From Bacteroidales bacterium (GTDB lineage: Bacteria > Bacteroidota > Bacteroidia > Bacteroidales > UBA7960): DNA of 6,385 bases. The notes under the pieces are model-generated. The model saw only the letters and a program-made list of their open reading frames with translations, was not told the DNA's origin and searched no databases. Location of the stretch: NCBI GenBank assembly GCA_007131895.1, contig SLPR01000272.1, forward strand, positions 1-6,385, written 5' to 3'. This document shows positions 1-6,035 of the stretch, one piece after another. Position numbers and translations under genes: made by a program. Numbering within the stretch: the stretch's first letter is position 1; each line of letters opens with the position of its first letter.

Positions 1-195
1 ACGTACATTGCCGGTGAAGGGATGTTTAACGGCAGTCCGAAGAAAATCATCTTTACCTCTGTCAACCGGCGCGAAGTGGCCATGTTGCAGGATTTTATCC
101 ACCAGGTGGATCCCAAGGCATTTATGACGGTGATAGAGGCCAATGAGATATTAGGTGAAGGTTTTAAATCACTGAAGGACAAACTGGAGGATTAA
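1..195 (+). CDS. YitT family membrane protein, C-terminal fragment (DUF2179 domain)
   Basis: The reading frame is open from the left edge to a TAA at 193-195 and gives the last 64 residues of a protein whose start is outside the window. The fragment contains the pattern GMFNGSPKKIIFTSVNRREV (residues 7-26 of the fragment) and, near the end, VDPKAFMTV and EILGEGFK. This is the signature of the cytosolic DUF2179 domain that ends YitT-family proteins. Family members normally have about five or six N-terminal membrane helices (DUF161/YitT membrane part), none of which is visible here. The biochemical role of the family is not firmly established. The gene is convergent with the aldo/keto reductase on the other strand, and its 3' end is built into a terminator hairpin. 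Family assignment is confident; function is not. Confidence 0.88.
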   Translation, partial: TYIAGEGMFNGSPKKIIFTSVNRREVAMLQDFIHQVDPKAFMTVIEANEILGEGFKSLKDKLED

Positions 196-223
196 TCTCC
201 GGCTTGTCCTTCAGAATTTTTTT
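172..223 (+). terminator. Intrinsic terminator overlapping the end of the YitT-family gene
   Basis: An 11-bp perfect stem is formed by CTGAAGGACAA (172-182) and TTGTCCTTCAG (204-214). Inside it, GGAG (186-189) can pair with CTCC (197-200) around the loop. The stem is followed by AA and a run of seven T (217-223). The left arm encodes the last residues of the protein and the TAA stop (193-195) lies in the loop. No T-run is present on the opposite strand, so it should act only on plus-strand transcripts. Confidence 0.87.
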
Positions 224-280
224 GGCAGATGCGGTTGATTGCTGAATAGCAAACCTTGAGTCCACTCTAAAAAGTCAATT

Positions 281-307
281 GTCCACGAATTTCACCAATT
301 ACACGAA
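281..307 (-). repeat. Three tandem 9-bp units (TTCGTGnAA-like)
   Basis: On the minus strand the stretch reads as three adjacent 9-mers, TTCGTGTAA, TTGGTGAAA and TTCGTGGAC, differing at a few positions (common core TTsGTG). From memory, runs of AATTCGTG-type units recur in intergenic regions of environmental bacteria including Bacteroidota. That recollection is not checked here. The units sit inside the candidate repeat element. Confidence 0.55.
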
Positions 308-359
308 ATCATGATTCTTATAATCCGTTAATTGAAAAATTTAAGATTATCGCACATTA

Positions 360-377
360 CCGAAAACAAGTTTTCGG
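360..377 (-). terminator. Hairpin downstream of the aldo/keto reductase, weak terminator candidate
   Basis: CCGAAAAC (360-367) and GTTTTCGG (370-377) form a perfect 8-bp stem with a 2-nt spacer, 18 bp after the stop codon of the minus-strand reductase. No T-run follows the stem on the minus strand (next bases TAATGTGCG), so it is not a classic intrinsic terminator. It may instead be a structural part of the surrounding repeat element, or only protect the 3' end of the transcript. Confidence 0.35.
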
Positions 378-395
378 AGTAGACTCAACCTTTCA

Positions 396-1385
396 TCATT
401 TAATGATTTCCCGGATTTTGCCCAGCTCTTCGTCGCTGAAATGCAGGTTGTCAAGGGTTTTCAGGTTGTCGTCCAGCTGTTTTACGCTGCTTGCACCTAC
501 CAGGACGGAGGTGACACGTTTGTCTTTCAGCAGCCATGCGATGGCCATTTGTGCCAGGCTTTGTCCGCGTTGTTGTGCAATATTGTTGAGCTGGCGTACC
601 ACCTGTAGTTTTTCTTCCGTTATGCTTTCGGCCCTGAGGAATCCTGTAGGTTTGCCTGCGCGGGAGTCTTCAGGTATTCCATGCAGGTATTTATCGGTGA
701 GCAATCCCTGCTCCAGGGGAGAGAATGCAATGCTTCCCATACCGGTTTCTTCCAGTACGTCCAGCAGTCCGTCTTCCACCCATCGGTCGAGCATGGAATA
801 TCGTGGCTGGTGAATCAGGCAGGGTGTTCCCAGGCTGCGCAGTATCTCAGCAGCCATGCGGGTTTGCTCGGGGGAGTAACTGGATATACCCACGTACAAG
901 GCTTTGCCTTGTTTTACAACCTGGTCGAGTGCCATCATGGTTTCTTCCATGGGGGTGTCCGGATCGGGACGGTGAGAGTAATAGATGTCCACGTAATCGA
1001 GTTTCATCCTTTTCAGGCTTTGGTCGAGGCTGCTGATCAGGTATTTCCTTGAGCCAAAATCACCATAAGGCCCGGGCCACATGCCGTATCCCGCTTTGGT
1101 GGAGATAATCAATTCATCACGGTAGGCTTTCAGGTCGGTGGAGAGCATTCTTCCGAAATTCTCTTCCGCACTGCCTGCCGGTGGACCGTAATTATTGGCC
1201 AGGTCGAAGTGGGTAATGCCCGCATCGAAAGCCCGGTGAATGATTTTCTGTCCATTTTCGTAAACGTCTACATCACCGAAATTATGCCACAGCCCCAGTG
1301 ATATGGCCGGTAATTTCAGTCCGCTGCGCCCGCAGCGATTGTAGGTCATGCTTTCGTATCGTTGTGCATTGGATTGATAACTCAT
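396..1385 (-). CDS. yghZ: Aldo/keto reductase, YghZ/L-glyceraldehyde 3-phosphate reductase type
   Basis: This 329-residue protein closely follows E. coli YghZ (346 aa, recalled) from its first residues (QRYESMTYNRCGRSGLKLP) to the C-terminal NADPH-binding segment SVLVGASSVKQLDDNL (293-308). It is a cytosolic single-domain TIM-barrel enzyme. The aldo/keto reductase catalytic tetrad is intact: Asp61 and Tyr66 in FDLANNYGPP, Lys97 in ISTKAGYGMWPGPYG, and His138 in YYSHRPDPDTPMEE. Members reduce L-glyceraldehyde 3-phosphate and related aldehydes such as methylglyoxal with NADPH; the physiological substrate here is inferred. The C-terminal tail is somewhat shorter than in E. coli. The ATG is supported by alignment of the N-terminus with the family and by AGGA 4 nt upstream in an A-rich leader. 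The gene has its own promoter and appears to be a single transcription unit. Confidence 0.93.
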   Translation of the reverse strand: MSYQSNAQRYESMTYNRCGRSGLKLPAISLGLWHNFGDVDVYENGQKIIHRAFDAGITHFDLANNYGPPAGSAEENFGRMLSTDLKAYRDELIISTKAGYGMWPGPYGDFGSRKYLISSLDQSLKRMKLDYVDIYYSHRPDPDTPMEETMMALDQVVKQGKALYVGISSYSPEQTRMAAEILRSLGTPCLIHQPRYSMLDRWVEDGLLDVLEETGMGSIAFSPLEQGLLTDKYLHGIPEDSRAGKPTGFLRAESITEEKLQVVRQLNNIAQQRGQSLAQMAIAWLLKDKRVTSVLVGASSVKQLDDNLKTLDNLHFSDEELGKIREIIK

Positions 1386-1409
1386 AGTATCCTTTTTTTA
1401 GTTAACATA

Positions 1410-1441
1410 CAAAAGTAAGATTAATTGGGCATTTGATGAAA
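1410..1441 (-). promoter_or_regulatory. yghZ: Bacteroidota-type promoter for the aldo/keto reductase
   Basis: On the minus strand TACTTTTG (1410-1417) matches the Bacteroidota -7 consensus TAnnTTTG exactly. A TTTC (1438-1441), close to the -33 element TTTG, lies 20 nt upstream of it. Transcription would begin near 1403, giving a leader of about 18 nt before the ATG at 1385. Spacing and position both fit; only the -33 box is imperfect. Confidence 0.6.
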
Positions 1442-1535
1442 TCCAGATGTGCACCGTGCGCTCAAAAAAATAACCTGAGTTTCTCTATGCGGTCAGCTTA
1501 GTTCCGATTGTTGTGCCGCTTTGAAACTGTGGCTG

Positions 1536-1576
1536 AAAAAACAGAAAGCCTGCCGAAGGGAGTTCAGCAGGCTTTC
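1536..1576 (-). terminator. Intrinsic terminator after the small secreted-protein gene
   Basis: On the minus strand a 10-bp perfect stem GAAAGCCTGC/GCAGGCTTTC (right arm 1567-1576, left arm 1544-1553) encloses a 13-nt loop. It is followed after TG by six T (plus-strand A-run 1536-1541). It lies 42 bp past the stop codon of the 1619-1969 gene and separates it from the reductase promoter further left. Confidence 0.88.
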
Positions 1577-1618
1577 CGGCGCATCGGGAGGCTCAGCGAC
1601 CGTCGGTTGGGCAAGGTT

Positions 1619-1969
1619 TTAAAGGACTACAAAGTTGATTTTAAATCTCTGGGGTCTGTCGGGATCAATGACGTCACGCAAACTGGGCTCCAGTCGTTTG
1701 ATTTGTTTTTTTACACTCTTCGACAGAATGCTATTGTTTGCGGAAATCTGAAAAAAATCAATCGTGTTATTTTCGCTGACCCTTAACTCAAAAGTAACGT
1801 AACCATTGATTCTGGAATCTCTTGCTACTAATGGCATGGTGATACTTTTTTCCAGCAATCGGGCAGCTTCGGTGGGTTTTTGTACATCAGTTACATCTTT
1901 TGTGCTCGCCTGAACGCCTGCTGCAAAAAGGATCATTGCCATAATGGCTGTAATTAAACTTGTTTTCAT
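1619..1969 (-). CDS. Small secreted/periplasmic protein with TonB-C-like pattern, function unknown
   Basis: The protein has 116 residues and begins with a clear Sec signal peptide: Lys2, a hydrophobic core (residues 4-18) and a VQA cleavage site after Ala21. No lipobox Cys is present, so the mature form of about 95 residues should be soluble in the periplasm or exported. Residues 57-92 read GYVTFELRV, then ENNTIDFFQISANNSIL, then SVKKQIKRL. This is a beta-strand, beta-strand, helix pattern with conserved GxVxxxxxV and N..L..xV spacing that resembles the C-terminal domain of TonB. Short secreted proteins of this kind are common in Bacteroidota and have no known role. I do not recognise a specific family name. 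It has a strong terminator downstream and a long gap upstream, so it is probably transcribed alone. The ATG is supported by the signal peptide directly following it. Confidence 0.8.
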   Translation of the reverse strand: MKTSLITAIMAMILFAAGVQASTKDVTDVQKPTEAARLLEKSITMPLVARDSRINGYVTFELRVSENNTIDFFQISANNSILSKSVKKQIKRLEPSLRDVIDPDRPQRFKINFVVL

Positions 1970-1989
1970 GATTCAAATTATTTAGTTTT

Positions 1990-2018
1990 CAAATAAGGTT
2001 GCAATCATGGCTGTTCAA
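1990..2018 (-). promoter_or_regulatory. Weak promoter candidate for the small secreted-protein gene
   Basis: On the minus strand TTG (2016-2018) is followed after 18 nt by CTTATTTG (1990-1997). That is the TTTG core of the Bacteroidota -7 box with two mismatches in the leading TA. The position, about 20 nt upstream of the ATG at 1969, is right for a promoter. The match is poor and could be chance in AT-rich DNA. Confidence 0.25.
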
Positions 2019-2134
2019 TCAGTGTGCCCTTTTTTGTATAAGCCTGCAAGGCAGGGTGTTATGATTTTTATGGGATTAGGAGTGCGGATGGCTGGATGTT
2101 CGTACCGGGACAAAAAGGTCCAAAACCGAACACA

Positions 2135-2160
2135 AAAAACCCATAAAACCGAAAAGGTTT
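2135..2160 (-). terminator. Weak terminator candidate after the AddB-like gene
   Basis: On the minus strand AAACC (2156-2160), a 5-nt TTTTC loop and GGTTT (2146-2150) form a short stem 30 bp past the nuclease stop codon. After TATGGG it is followed by six T (plus-strand A-run from about 2134 to 2139). The stem is only 5 bp and AT-rich, so its efficiency is doubtful. It is the best candidate for the end of the four-gene run. Confidence 0.3.
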
Positions 2161-2190
2161 ACTACAAAGTGCTACTAATTTACGAAAGAA

Positions 2191-5082
2191 TCATCGGTTG
2201 CAGGTGATCCGGAAATCGCAGTTGATGCAGTTTTTTTCATCTTCGGTGCGTCTGAAAATGGTTGCAGGGTCAAATATTTCCTGCATAAGTTCCTGCAGCT
2301 TGCTTTCAAACTGCTGTAAGATTGCAGGGTCGATGGTGCCGTATCCTTCGGGGTAGGAAAGGGTAAGAAGCCCTGCGCCCAGGTTTCTGAAAGATACAAT
2401 GCCGGGCATCAGCTCAGCAGGCATTCCGTATTTGCGACTGTAAAGCATGGCATACATGAGCAGCTGAAAACTTTTTCCCAGTTGGGGGTCTTTGGTAATA
2501 TCGTTCCAGTCCTTGATTTTCAGTTCTTCCTTTTCTACCCGGCCGGTTTTGTAGTCTATAACCCTGATGGTGTTGCCCATCTGGTCAACCCGGTCGGTGG
2601 TGCCTTTAAATCTTATGGTATTAACTGTGTCACTGACGGTCATGGGCACATCGGCCACATCTTCCTTTTCTGCTCTGAGGTACTTCAGGGTTTTTCCTCT
2701 GGCCTGCAAATCTTCAAGAAACTTCTTTTCTGCCATCAGGAAGTTCTTCACAAACCTGGCAGCCACCCTGGCCAGCAAAAGGTTTTTACCCGAAGAAATA
2801 TCTCCCCCTTTGTAAAATTCTTCAAACTTTGTTGCAGTAATCCCTTCAATGGCAGGAATCATTTTGTCTATGTGGTGAGGCTGCAGCTCCTTCCCGATGA
2901 GTTGTTCATCCTGGTAGAGCTGCTGAATTACTTCGTGTACCACAGTGCCCAGTGTATTGGCCTGTATGGTTTCTTCAGGGGCAATGGTCTCTTTGATGGC
3001 TGCAATATGCCTGAAGTAAAAGAAAAGGGAGCAGCGGATGTAATGGTTCAGTGTAGTAGGAGAGAAGCCCTTATGGTTGATGAGCTGCAGTGTCTCCATA
3101 ATTTCTTTGTTTTTACCGATTACGATGTCCTGTTCGGGCTCTTCAGTTGCAGAAGGCAATGGGATGATGCGTTCATGGATAACAATGTTGGGGTTCCATT
3201 GGGGCATTTCCAATTGCAGCTGGGTGATAAACCTGCTTTTTTCGCTGCTTCCCATGTCCTGGCTTTGTGTATTGTAAATGATATGGACGTTTTCTGCCCT
3301 TTGCAACAGGCGATAGAAGTGGTAAGCAAAAATGGCATCCTTCTCTTTGTACACAGGGATGTTGTAGTAAGCTTTAATATCAAATGGGAGGAGGGAATTG
3401 CTGCTTTTGGCTGCCGGTAAAATATCTTCGTTGGCCGAAAGGATGATCAGGTTTTTAAAATCCAGGTTGCGCGTTTCGAGCATTCCCATGATTTGCAGTC
3501 CGGCAAGGGGTTCGCCCGACAAAACCAGCTTGCTTTCCCTGGCCATGGCCTGGAAGAGCATAAAAAGGGTGCGCAAATCATTGACCTCCTCTTGCTGTGC
3601 GGCAAAGGTTTCCAGCTTGCGCAACACCACACTGATGGGGAAGAGGGCTTCAAAATCGGTAAACCAGGGAGCATTCTCCACGGCTATATTCTCCTCTGCT
3701 GATTTTCTGCGGAAAGCTTCGTCAAGACAAGTCTTCAGATGCAACAATGCCGGAATCATCTTGTAGGGGGCTTTGGCAAATCCTTCCAGGTAGGTAGAGA
3801 ATAGTGTTTTGAATTTCCCCTCCTCACCCCAGAAAGAATCCAGTCTTTCAACCGAGAGGAATGTTTTTTTTGAAGCGTAAATCTTCCTGATAAAAGCCTC
3901 TGTGGAAAGGGTTTCCTCTTCTCCGGGCAAAAGAACCGAAATGGCCGGATGTCTGAAAAATCTTACCACATCCTTGAAATAAAAGGCAGACTTTAAGCCC
4001 GTGGCAGCAGATTTCATGCGCAGGGTGGTGACATGCATCTGAAAAAGGGACTCAAACAAGGCATAGATACTGGTTTTCCTGATGGGGAAGCCCATGGTGA
4101 TGTTCACTTTGCCCATGTCATCCGGGATGGAATTGAGCATGGGCAAAAGCATATCTTCATTGGCCAGCACAACAGCGGTCTGGTGCGAAGGGATGCTGTC
4201 TTTGGGAAAGGTTTTAAGAATGTTGGCAGCCAGCTTGGCCTGGTTTACATTTTTGGCTACACCGTAAATCTGGATGTTCTTTTTTGACGAGGTGAAATGG
4301 TCGCCCATGAAAGATAGTTGGGTCAGATTCCATTGTTTGCGGTATTTGCGCAAAAACATGCCTGCCTCATGGTTGGGGTTGTTGAAATAGTACTTATCTG
4401 CATCCCACAATATATCAGCTTTTCCTTTTTTCGTAAGACTGCGGATGATGGTCTCTTCGGCCTGGTTGAGCGCGCTGAAACCGATAAAGTAGATGTAATC
4501 CCAGGGCATGGCAGGAGTTTCCGCTGTGGAAAGGGTATTGGCAGCCATGCGGTAGGCAAGCCCCTGGTAGGCAATTTTTCTTGTGCTAAGTTCCTCAGCC
4601 ATTGCCGCATGCCATTTTCTGAACTTTTCAAAAAATGCAAGGTATTTCTTTTGAAAATCCGACATCCCTTTTCCGTCAGGATTCCAGGCTTCAATTCTTT
4701 TGGCATCGGTAACCGATTCGAAAATCTTAATTGGCTCCGGCATATGGGCATCTATATCGTTGAAGTCTTTGATGAGCATAGGAGCCCATTTCAGAAATTC
4801 CTCCAGCGGTTCGGCCTGTTGCTTTTCTTCCCGGCAATACACCTTGTAAAAATCCAGCAGCAAAGCCACGGGTTCCTGTATGGTGATACCGGTAATGCGG
4901 CCAATGAAATCTTCCATGCTCAGCACATCAGGTGCCCAGATGGGTTGGGTAATCTTTACAGAAAATGATTTTTTCAGAAACAGACCGGCACGACGGTTGG
5001 GGGTTACCAGACAGATTTTGTCCATGTCGTGGTCCGTTTGCTCCAGTACCTTCTGGGCTACCTGGTCTAGGAAAGTTTGCAT
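2191..5082 (-). CDS. AddB-like PD-(D/E)XK nuclease (recombination/repair exonuclease subunit)
   Basis: This protein of about 963 residues resembles the AddB subunit of AddAB helicase-nucleases, which process DNA double-strand ends for recombination. The N-terminus (PNRRAGLFLKK, 28-38) and the segment GLQIMGML...ILSANEDILP (528-556) look like degenerate UvrD-type helicase regions. I see no Walker A motif, so it is probably not an active ATPase. The C-terminal nuclease domain is intact: GTVVHE with His716, GTTDRVD with Asp830, IDYKTG with Asp843 and Lys845, and QLLMY at 873-877. Cys684 plus C952-x2-C955-x5-C961 match the four-Cys iron-sulfur staple of AddB. An ATG at 5082 is preferred over a TTG at 5097. 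The ATG product begins MQTFLDQVAQK like related proteins and follows the upstream TGA by one base, suggesting translational coupling. The expected AddA-like helicase partner is not in the window. Confidence 0.87.
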   Translation of the reverse strand: MQTFLDQVAQKVLEQTDHDMDKICLVTPNRRAGLFLKKSFSVKITQPIWAPDVLSMEDFIGRITGITIQEPVALLLDFYKVYCREEKQQAEPLEEFLKWAPMLIKDFNDIDAHMPEPIKIFESVTDAKRIEAWNPDGKGMSDFQKKYLAFFEKFRKWHAAMAEELSTRKIAYQGLAYRMAANTLSTAETPAMPWDYIYFIGFSALNQAEETIIRSLTKKGKADILWDADKYYFNNPNHEAGMFLRKYRKQWNLTQLSFMGDHFTSSKKNIQIYGVAKNVNQAKLAANILKTFPKDSIPSHQTAVVLANEDMLLPMLNSIPDDMGKVNITMGFPIRKTSIYALFESLFQMHVTTLRMKSAATGLKSAFYFKDVVRFFRHPAISVLLPGEEETLSTEAFIRKIYASKKTFLSVERLDSFWGEEGKFKTLFSTYLEGFAKAPYKMIPALLHLKTCLDEAFRRKSAEENIAVENAPWFTDFEALFPISVVLRKLETFAAQQEEVNDLRTLFMLFQAMARESKLVLSGEPLAGLQIMGMLETRNLDFKNLIILSANEDILPAAKSSNSLLPFDIKAYYNIPVYKEKDAIFAYHFYRLLQRAENVHIIYNTQSQDMGSSEKSRFITQLQLEMPQWNPNIVIHERIIPLPSATEEPEQDIVIGKNKEIMETLQLINHKGFSPTTLNHYIRCSLFFYFRHIAAIKETIAPEETIQANTLGTVVHEVIQQLYQDEQLIGKELQPHHIDKMIPAIEGITATKFEEFYKGGDISSGKNLLLARVAARFVKNFLMAEKKFLEDLQARGKTLKYLRAEKEDVADVPMTVSDTVNTIRFKGTTDRVDQMGNTIRVIDYKTGRVEKEELKIKDWNDITKDPQLGKSFQLLMYAMLYSRKYGMPAELMPGIVSFRNLGAGLLTLSYPEGYGTIDPAILQQFESKLQELMQEIFDPATIFRRTEDEKNCINCDFRITCNR

Positions 5083-5083
5083 A

Positions 5084-5830
5084 TCAGTATAAGTCAAAGT
5101 TTTTGGGGTTAGCCCTTACCAGCATCTCAGCCCTTTCCAGCTTTTCCAGGCTCCCCACATCGGCCCAGAAAGCGGGGTCATGCTCAAAAGCCATGATGTT
5201 GTGTTCCCTGGCAAGGTCAAGGTAAACCTTGTTGATAGAGAAAACACCGGTTCTTTTCATCAGGTCAAAAATACGCGGGCTGATGATGTGAATACCGCTG
5301 AATGCCATTCTTTGTGCAGGCTTTTCGGCCTGGTAGCATTGTATAAGTGCTTTGGTATGAATGTTTTCCCATCCACACAGCCGGTTATCATGAAAAAGGA
5401 AATAGCGGCTGGTTTCTCTTTTGCTTACCGCCAGTGTGGCCAGTGCGTTATTACCGATGTGTTCCTGGTACATCTGACCCAGGTTGATGTCGGATACAAC
5501 ATCCACGTTGTGCACAACAAAGGGTTCTTCGCCATGAAGAAACTCAGCAGCCTGGAGCAATCCTCCACCGGTATCAAGCAGACACTCACTTTCATCAGAA
5601 ATGACCAGTTCTGCCCCATGGGTTTCCAGTGCTGCAATGGCTTCGCGCATCAGCGTCGGGAAATGATGGATATTGATGACAATATACCGGATACCGGCGT
5701 GGGTGAGTTTATCAACTGCTCTTTGCAGCAGACTTTTGCCCGCCAGATCGATCAGGGCTTTGGGCTTTTCACTGGTGAGCGGCCGCAGACGTGTGCCCAG
5801 TCCGGCAGCAAAAATCATGGCTTTGTGCAT
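5084..5830 (-). CDS. Sugar-1-phosphate nucleotidyltransferase, MurU-like
   Basis: This 248-residue cytosolic protein is a complete single-domain nucleotidyltransferase of the GT-A-like fold. It has the nucleotide-binding signature AAGLGTRLRPLT (8-19), KPKAL (22-26) with the catalytic-type Lys, LDTGGG (85-90), a metal-binding Asp110 in HNVD, SGIHIISP (178-185) and FWADVGS (221-227) with the second metal-binding Asp224. The length and the absence of a C-terminal beta-helix favour the MurU branch (N-acetylmuramate-1-phosphate uridylyltransferase of peptidoglycan recycling) over longer GlmU or mannose-1-phosphate guanylyltransferase types. The RapZ-domain gene upstream supports an amino-sugar substrate. 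Substrate and nucleotide cannot be read from sequence alone, so a GDP-sugar or other UDP-sugar role remains possible. The start ATG is 6 nt after the small Cys-rich gene, without an evident Shine-Dalgarno, and the stop is 1 nt before the nuclease ATG. Confidence 0.88.
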   Translation of the reverse strand: MHKAMIFAAGLGTRLRPLTSEKPKALIDLAGKSLLQRAVDKLTHAGIRYIVINIHHFPTLMREAIAALETHGAELVISDESECLLDTGGGLLQAAEFLHGEEPFVVHNVDVVSDINLGQMYQEHIGNNALATLAVSKRETSRYFLFHDNRLCGWENIHTKALIQCYQAEKPAQRMAFSGIHIISPRIFDLMKRTGVFSINKVYLDLAREHNIMAFEHDPAFWADVGSLEKLERAEMLVRANPKNFDLY

Positions 5831-5836
5831 AGGGGT

Positions 5837-5959
5837 TTAATTTTCTTTGGGTTTGCAAAGGTGTTTTTCTTTCAATGCCGAAAGACCACACTTTTTACAG
5901 CTAAATTTCGCCTTTTTCGACTTTTCCTCTTTGCCGGTTTTACATACTTTCTTCGACAT
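5837..5959 (-). CDS. 40-residue Cys-rich, zinc-ribbon-like protein
   Basis: On the minus strand an ATG at 5957-5959 opens a 40-codon frame ending in TAA at 5837-5839. The product is very basic, starting MSKKVCKTGKEEKSKK and ending HLCKPKEN. Its Cys and His residues are Cys6, Cys21-x2-Cys24 (CKKCG) and His33-x-Cys35, a spacing suited to binding one zinc ion. Short proteins ending in CKP plus basic residues with a central CxxCG recur, as I recall, in Bacteroidota and neighbouring phyla, with no established function. The frame exactly fills the gap between the RapZ-domain gene and the nucleotidyltransferase, ends 6 nt before the latter, and is on the same strand. Both facts argue for a real gene. 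Nucleic-acid or protein binding is plausible from charge and the zinc knuckle, but this is inference. Confidence 0.75.
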   Translation of the reverse strand: MSKKVCKTGKEEKSKKAKFSCKKCGLSALKEKHLCKPKEN

Positions 5960-6001
5960 TGTTGCACAATTGAAATAAATACAGGGCCTTGCGGGCGTTT
6001 A

Positions 6002-6009
6002 CAAAATTA
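6002..6009 (-). promoter_or_regulatory. Possible internal -7 promoter element before the Cys-rich gene
   Basis: On the minus strand TAATTTTG matches the Bacteroidota -7 consensus TAnnTTTG exactly, about 42 nt upstream of the small gene's ATG and after the stop of the RapZ-domain gene. No good -33 TTG is found at the expected 18-21 nt distance. It may give extra internal transcription of the nucleotidyltransferase and nuclease genes, or be a chance match. Confidence 0.3.
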
Positions 6010-6035
6010 TAAGCCTGACACAGGAATACCGGGCA

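Larger units (their letters stand above)
252..392. repeat. MITE-like or intergenic repeat element with terminal inverted repeats
   Basis: GAGTCCACTC (258-267) and GAGTAGACTC (377-386) are inverted copies with one mismatch. If the flanking TT/AA are included the match is 11 of 12. Both are flanked by the same six bases, AACCTT, at 252-257 and 387-392, as expected of a target-site duplication. The body of about 129 bp is AT-rich, has no open frame of useful size, and holds three tandem 9-mers (281-307), a 10-bp palindrome AATCATGATT (307-316) and an 8-bp-stem hairpin (360-377). It lies in the gap between two convergent genes, with its right edge 3 bp from the end of the reductase gene. Outer TT/AA bases can be counted in either the inverted or the direct repeat, so the boundary is ambiguous. 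The element could be a MITE, a decayed insertion sequence, or an intergenic repeat family. Confidence 0.5.

Noticed and set aside
1508..1786. Plus-strand open frame of 92 codons
   Set aside because: It runs through the terminator hairpin and antisense to the secreted-protein gene, with no motif or start signal.
2043..2055. Small hairpin CCTGCAAGGCAGG
   Set aside because: It has a 5-bp stem with no T-run on either strand, so it is not supportable as a terminator or regulatory site.
2108..2121. GGAC/GTCC inverted repeat around an A-run
   Set aside because: Only 4 bp per arm in AT-rich DNA; expected by chance.
2122..2153. Direct repeat AAAACCGAA (2122-2130 and 2145-2153)
   Set aside because: Two short A-rich copies only; insufficient for a repeat array or a CRISPR.
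2007..2207. Plus-strand open frame of 66 codons in the intergenic gap
   Set aside because: It has no family resemblance, runs through low-complexity A-rich DNA and overlaps the end of the nuclease gene in antisense.
2482..3420. Long plus-strand open frame (312 codons)
   Set aside because: It lies wholly antisense to the nuclease domain of the AddB-like gene, whose motifs are intact; its own translation shows no recognisable domain.
5083..5097. Upstream TTG start for the AddB-like gene
   Set aside because: It adds five residues that overlap the preceding gene; the ATG at 5082 gives the family-like N-terminus and a tight stop-start junction.
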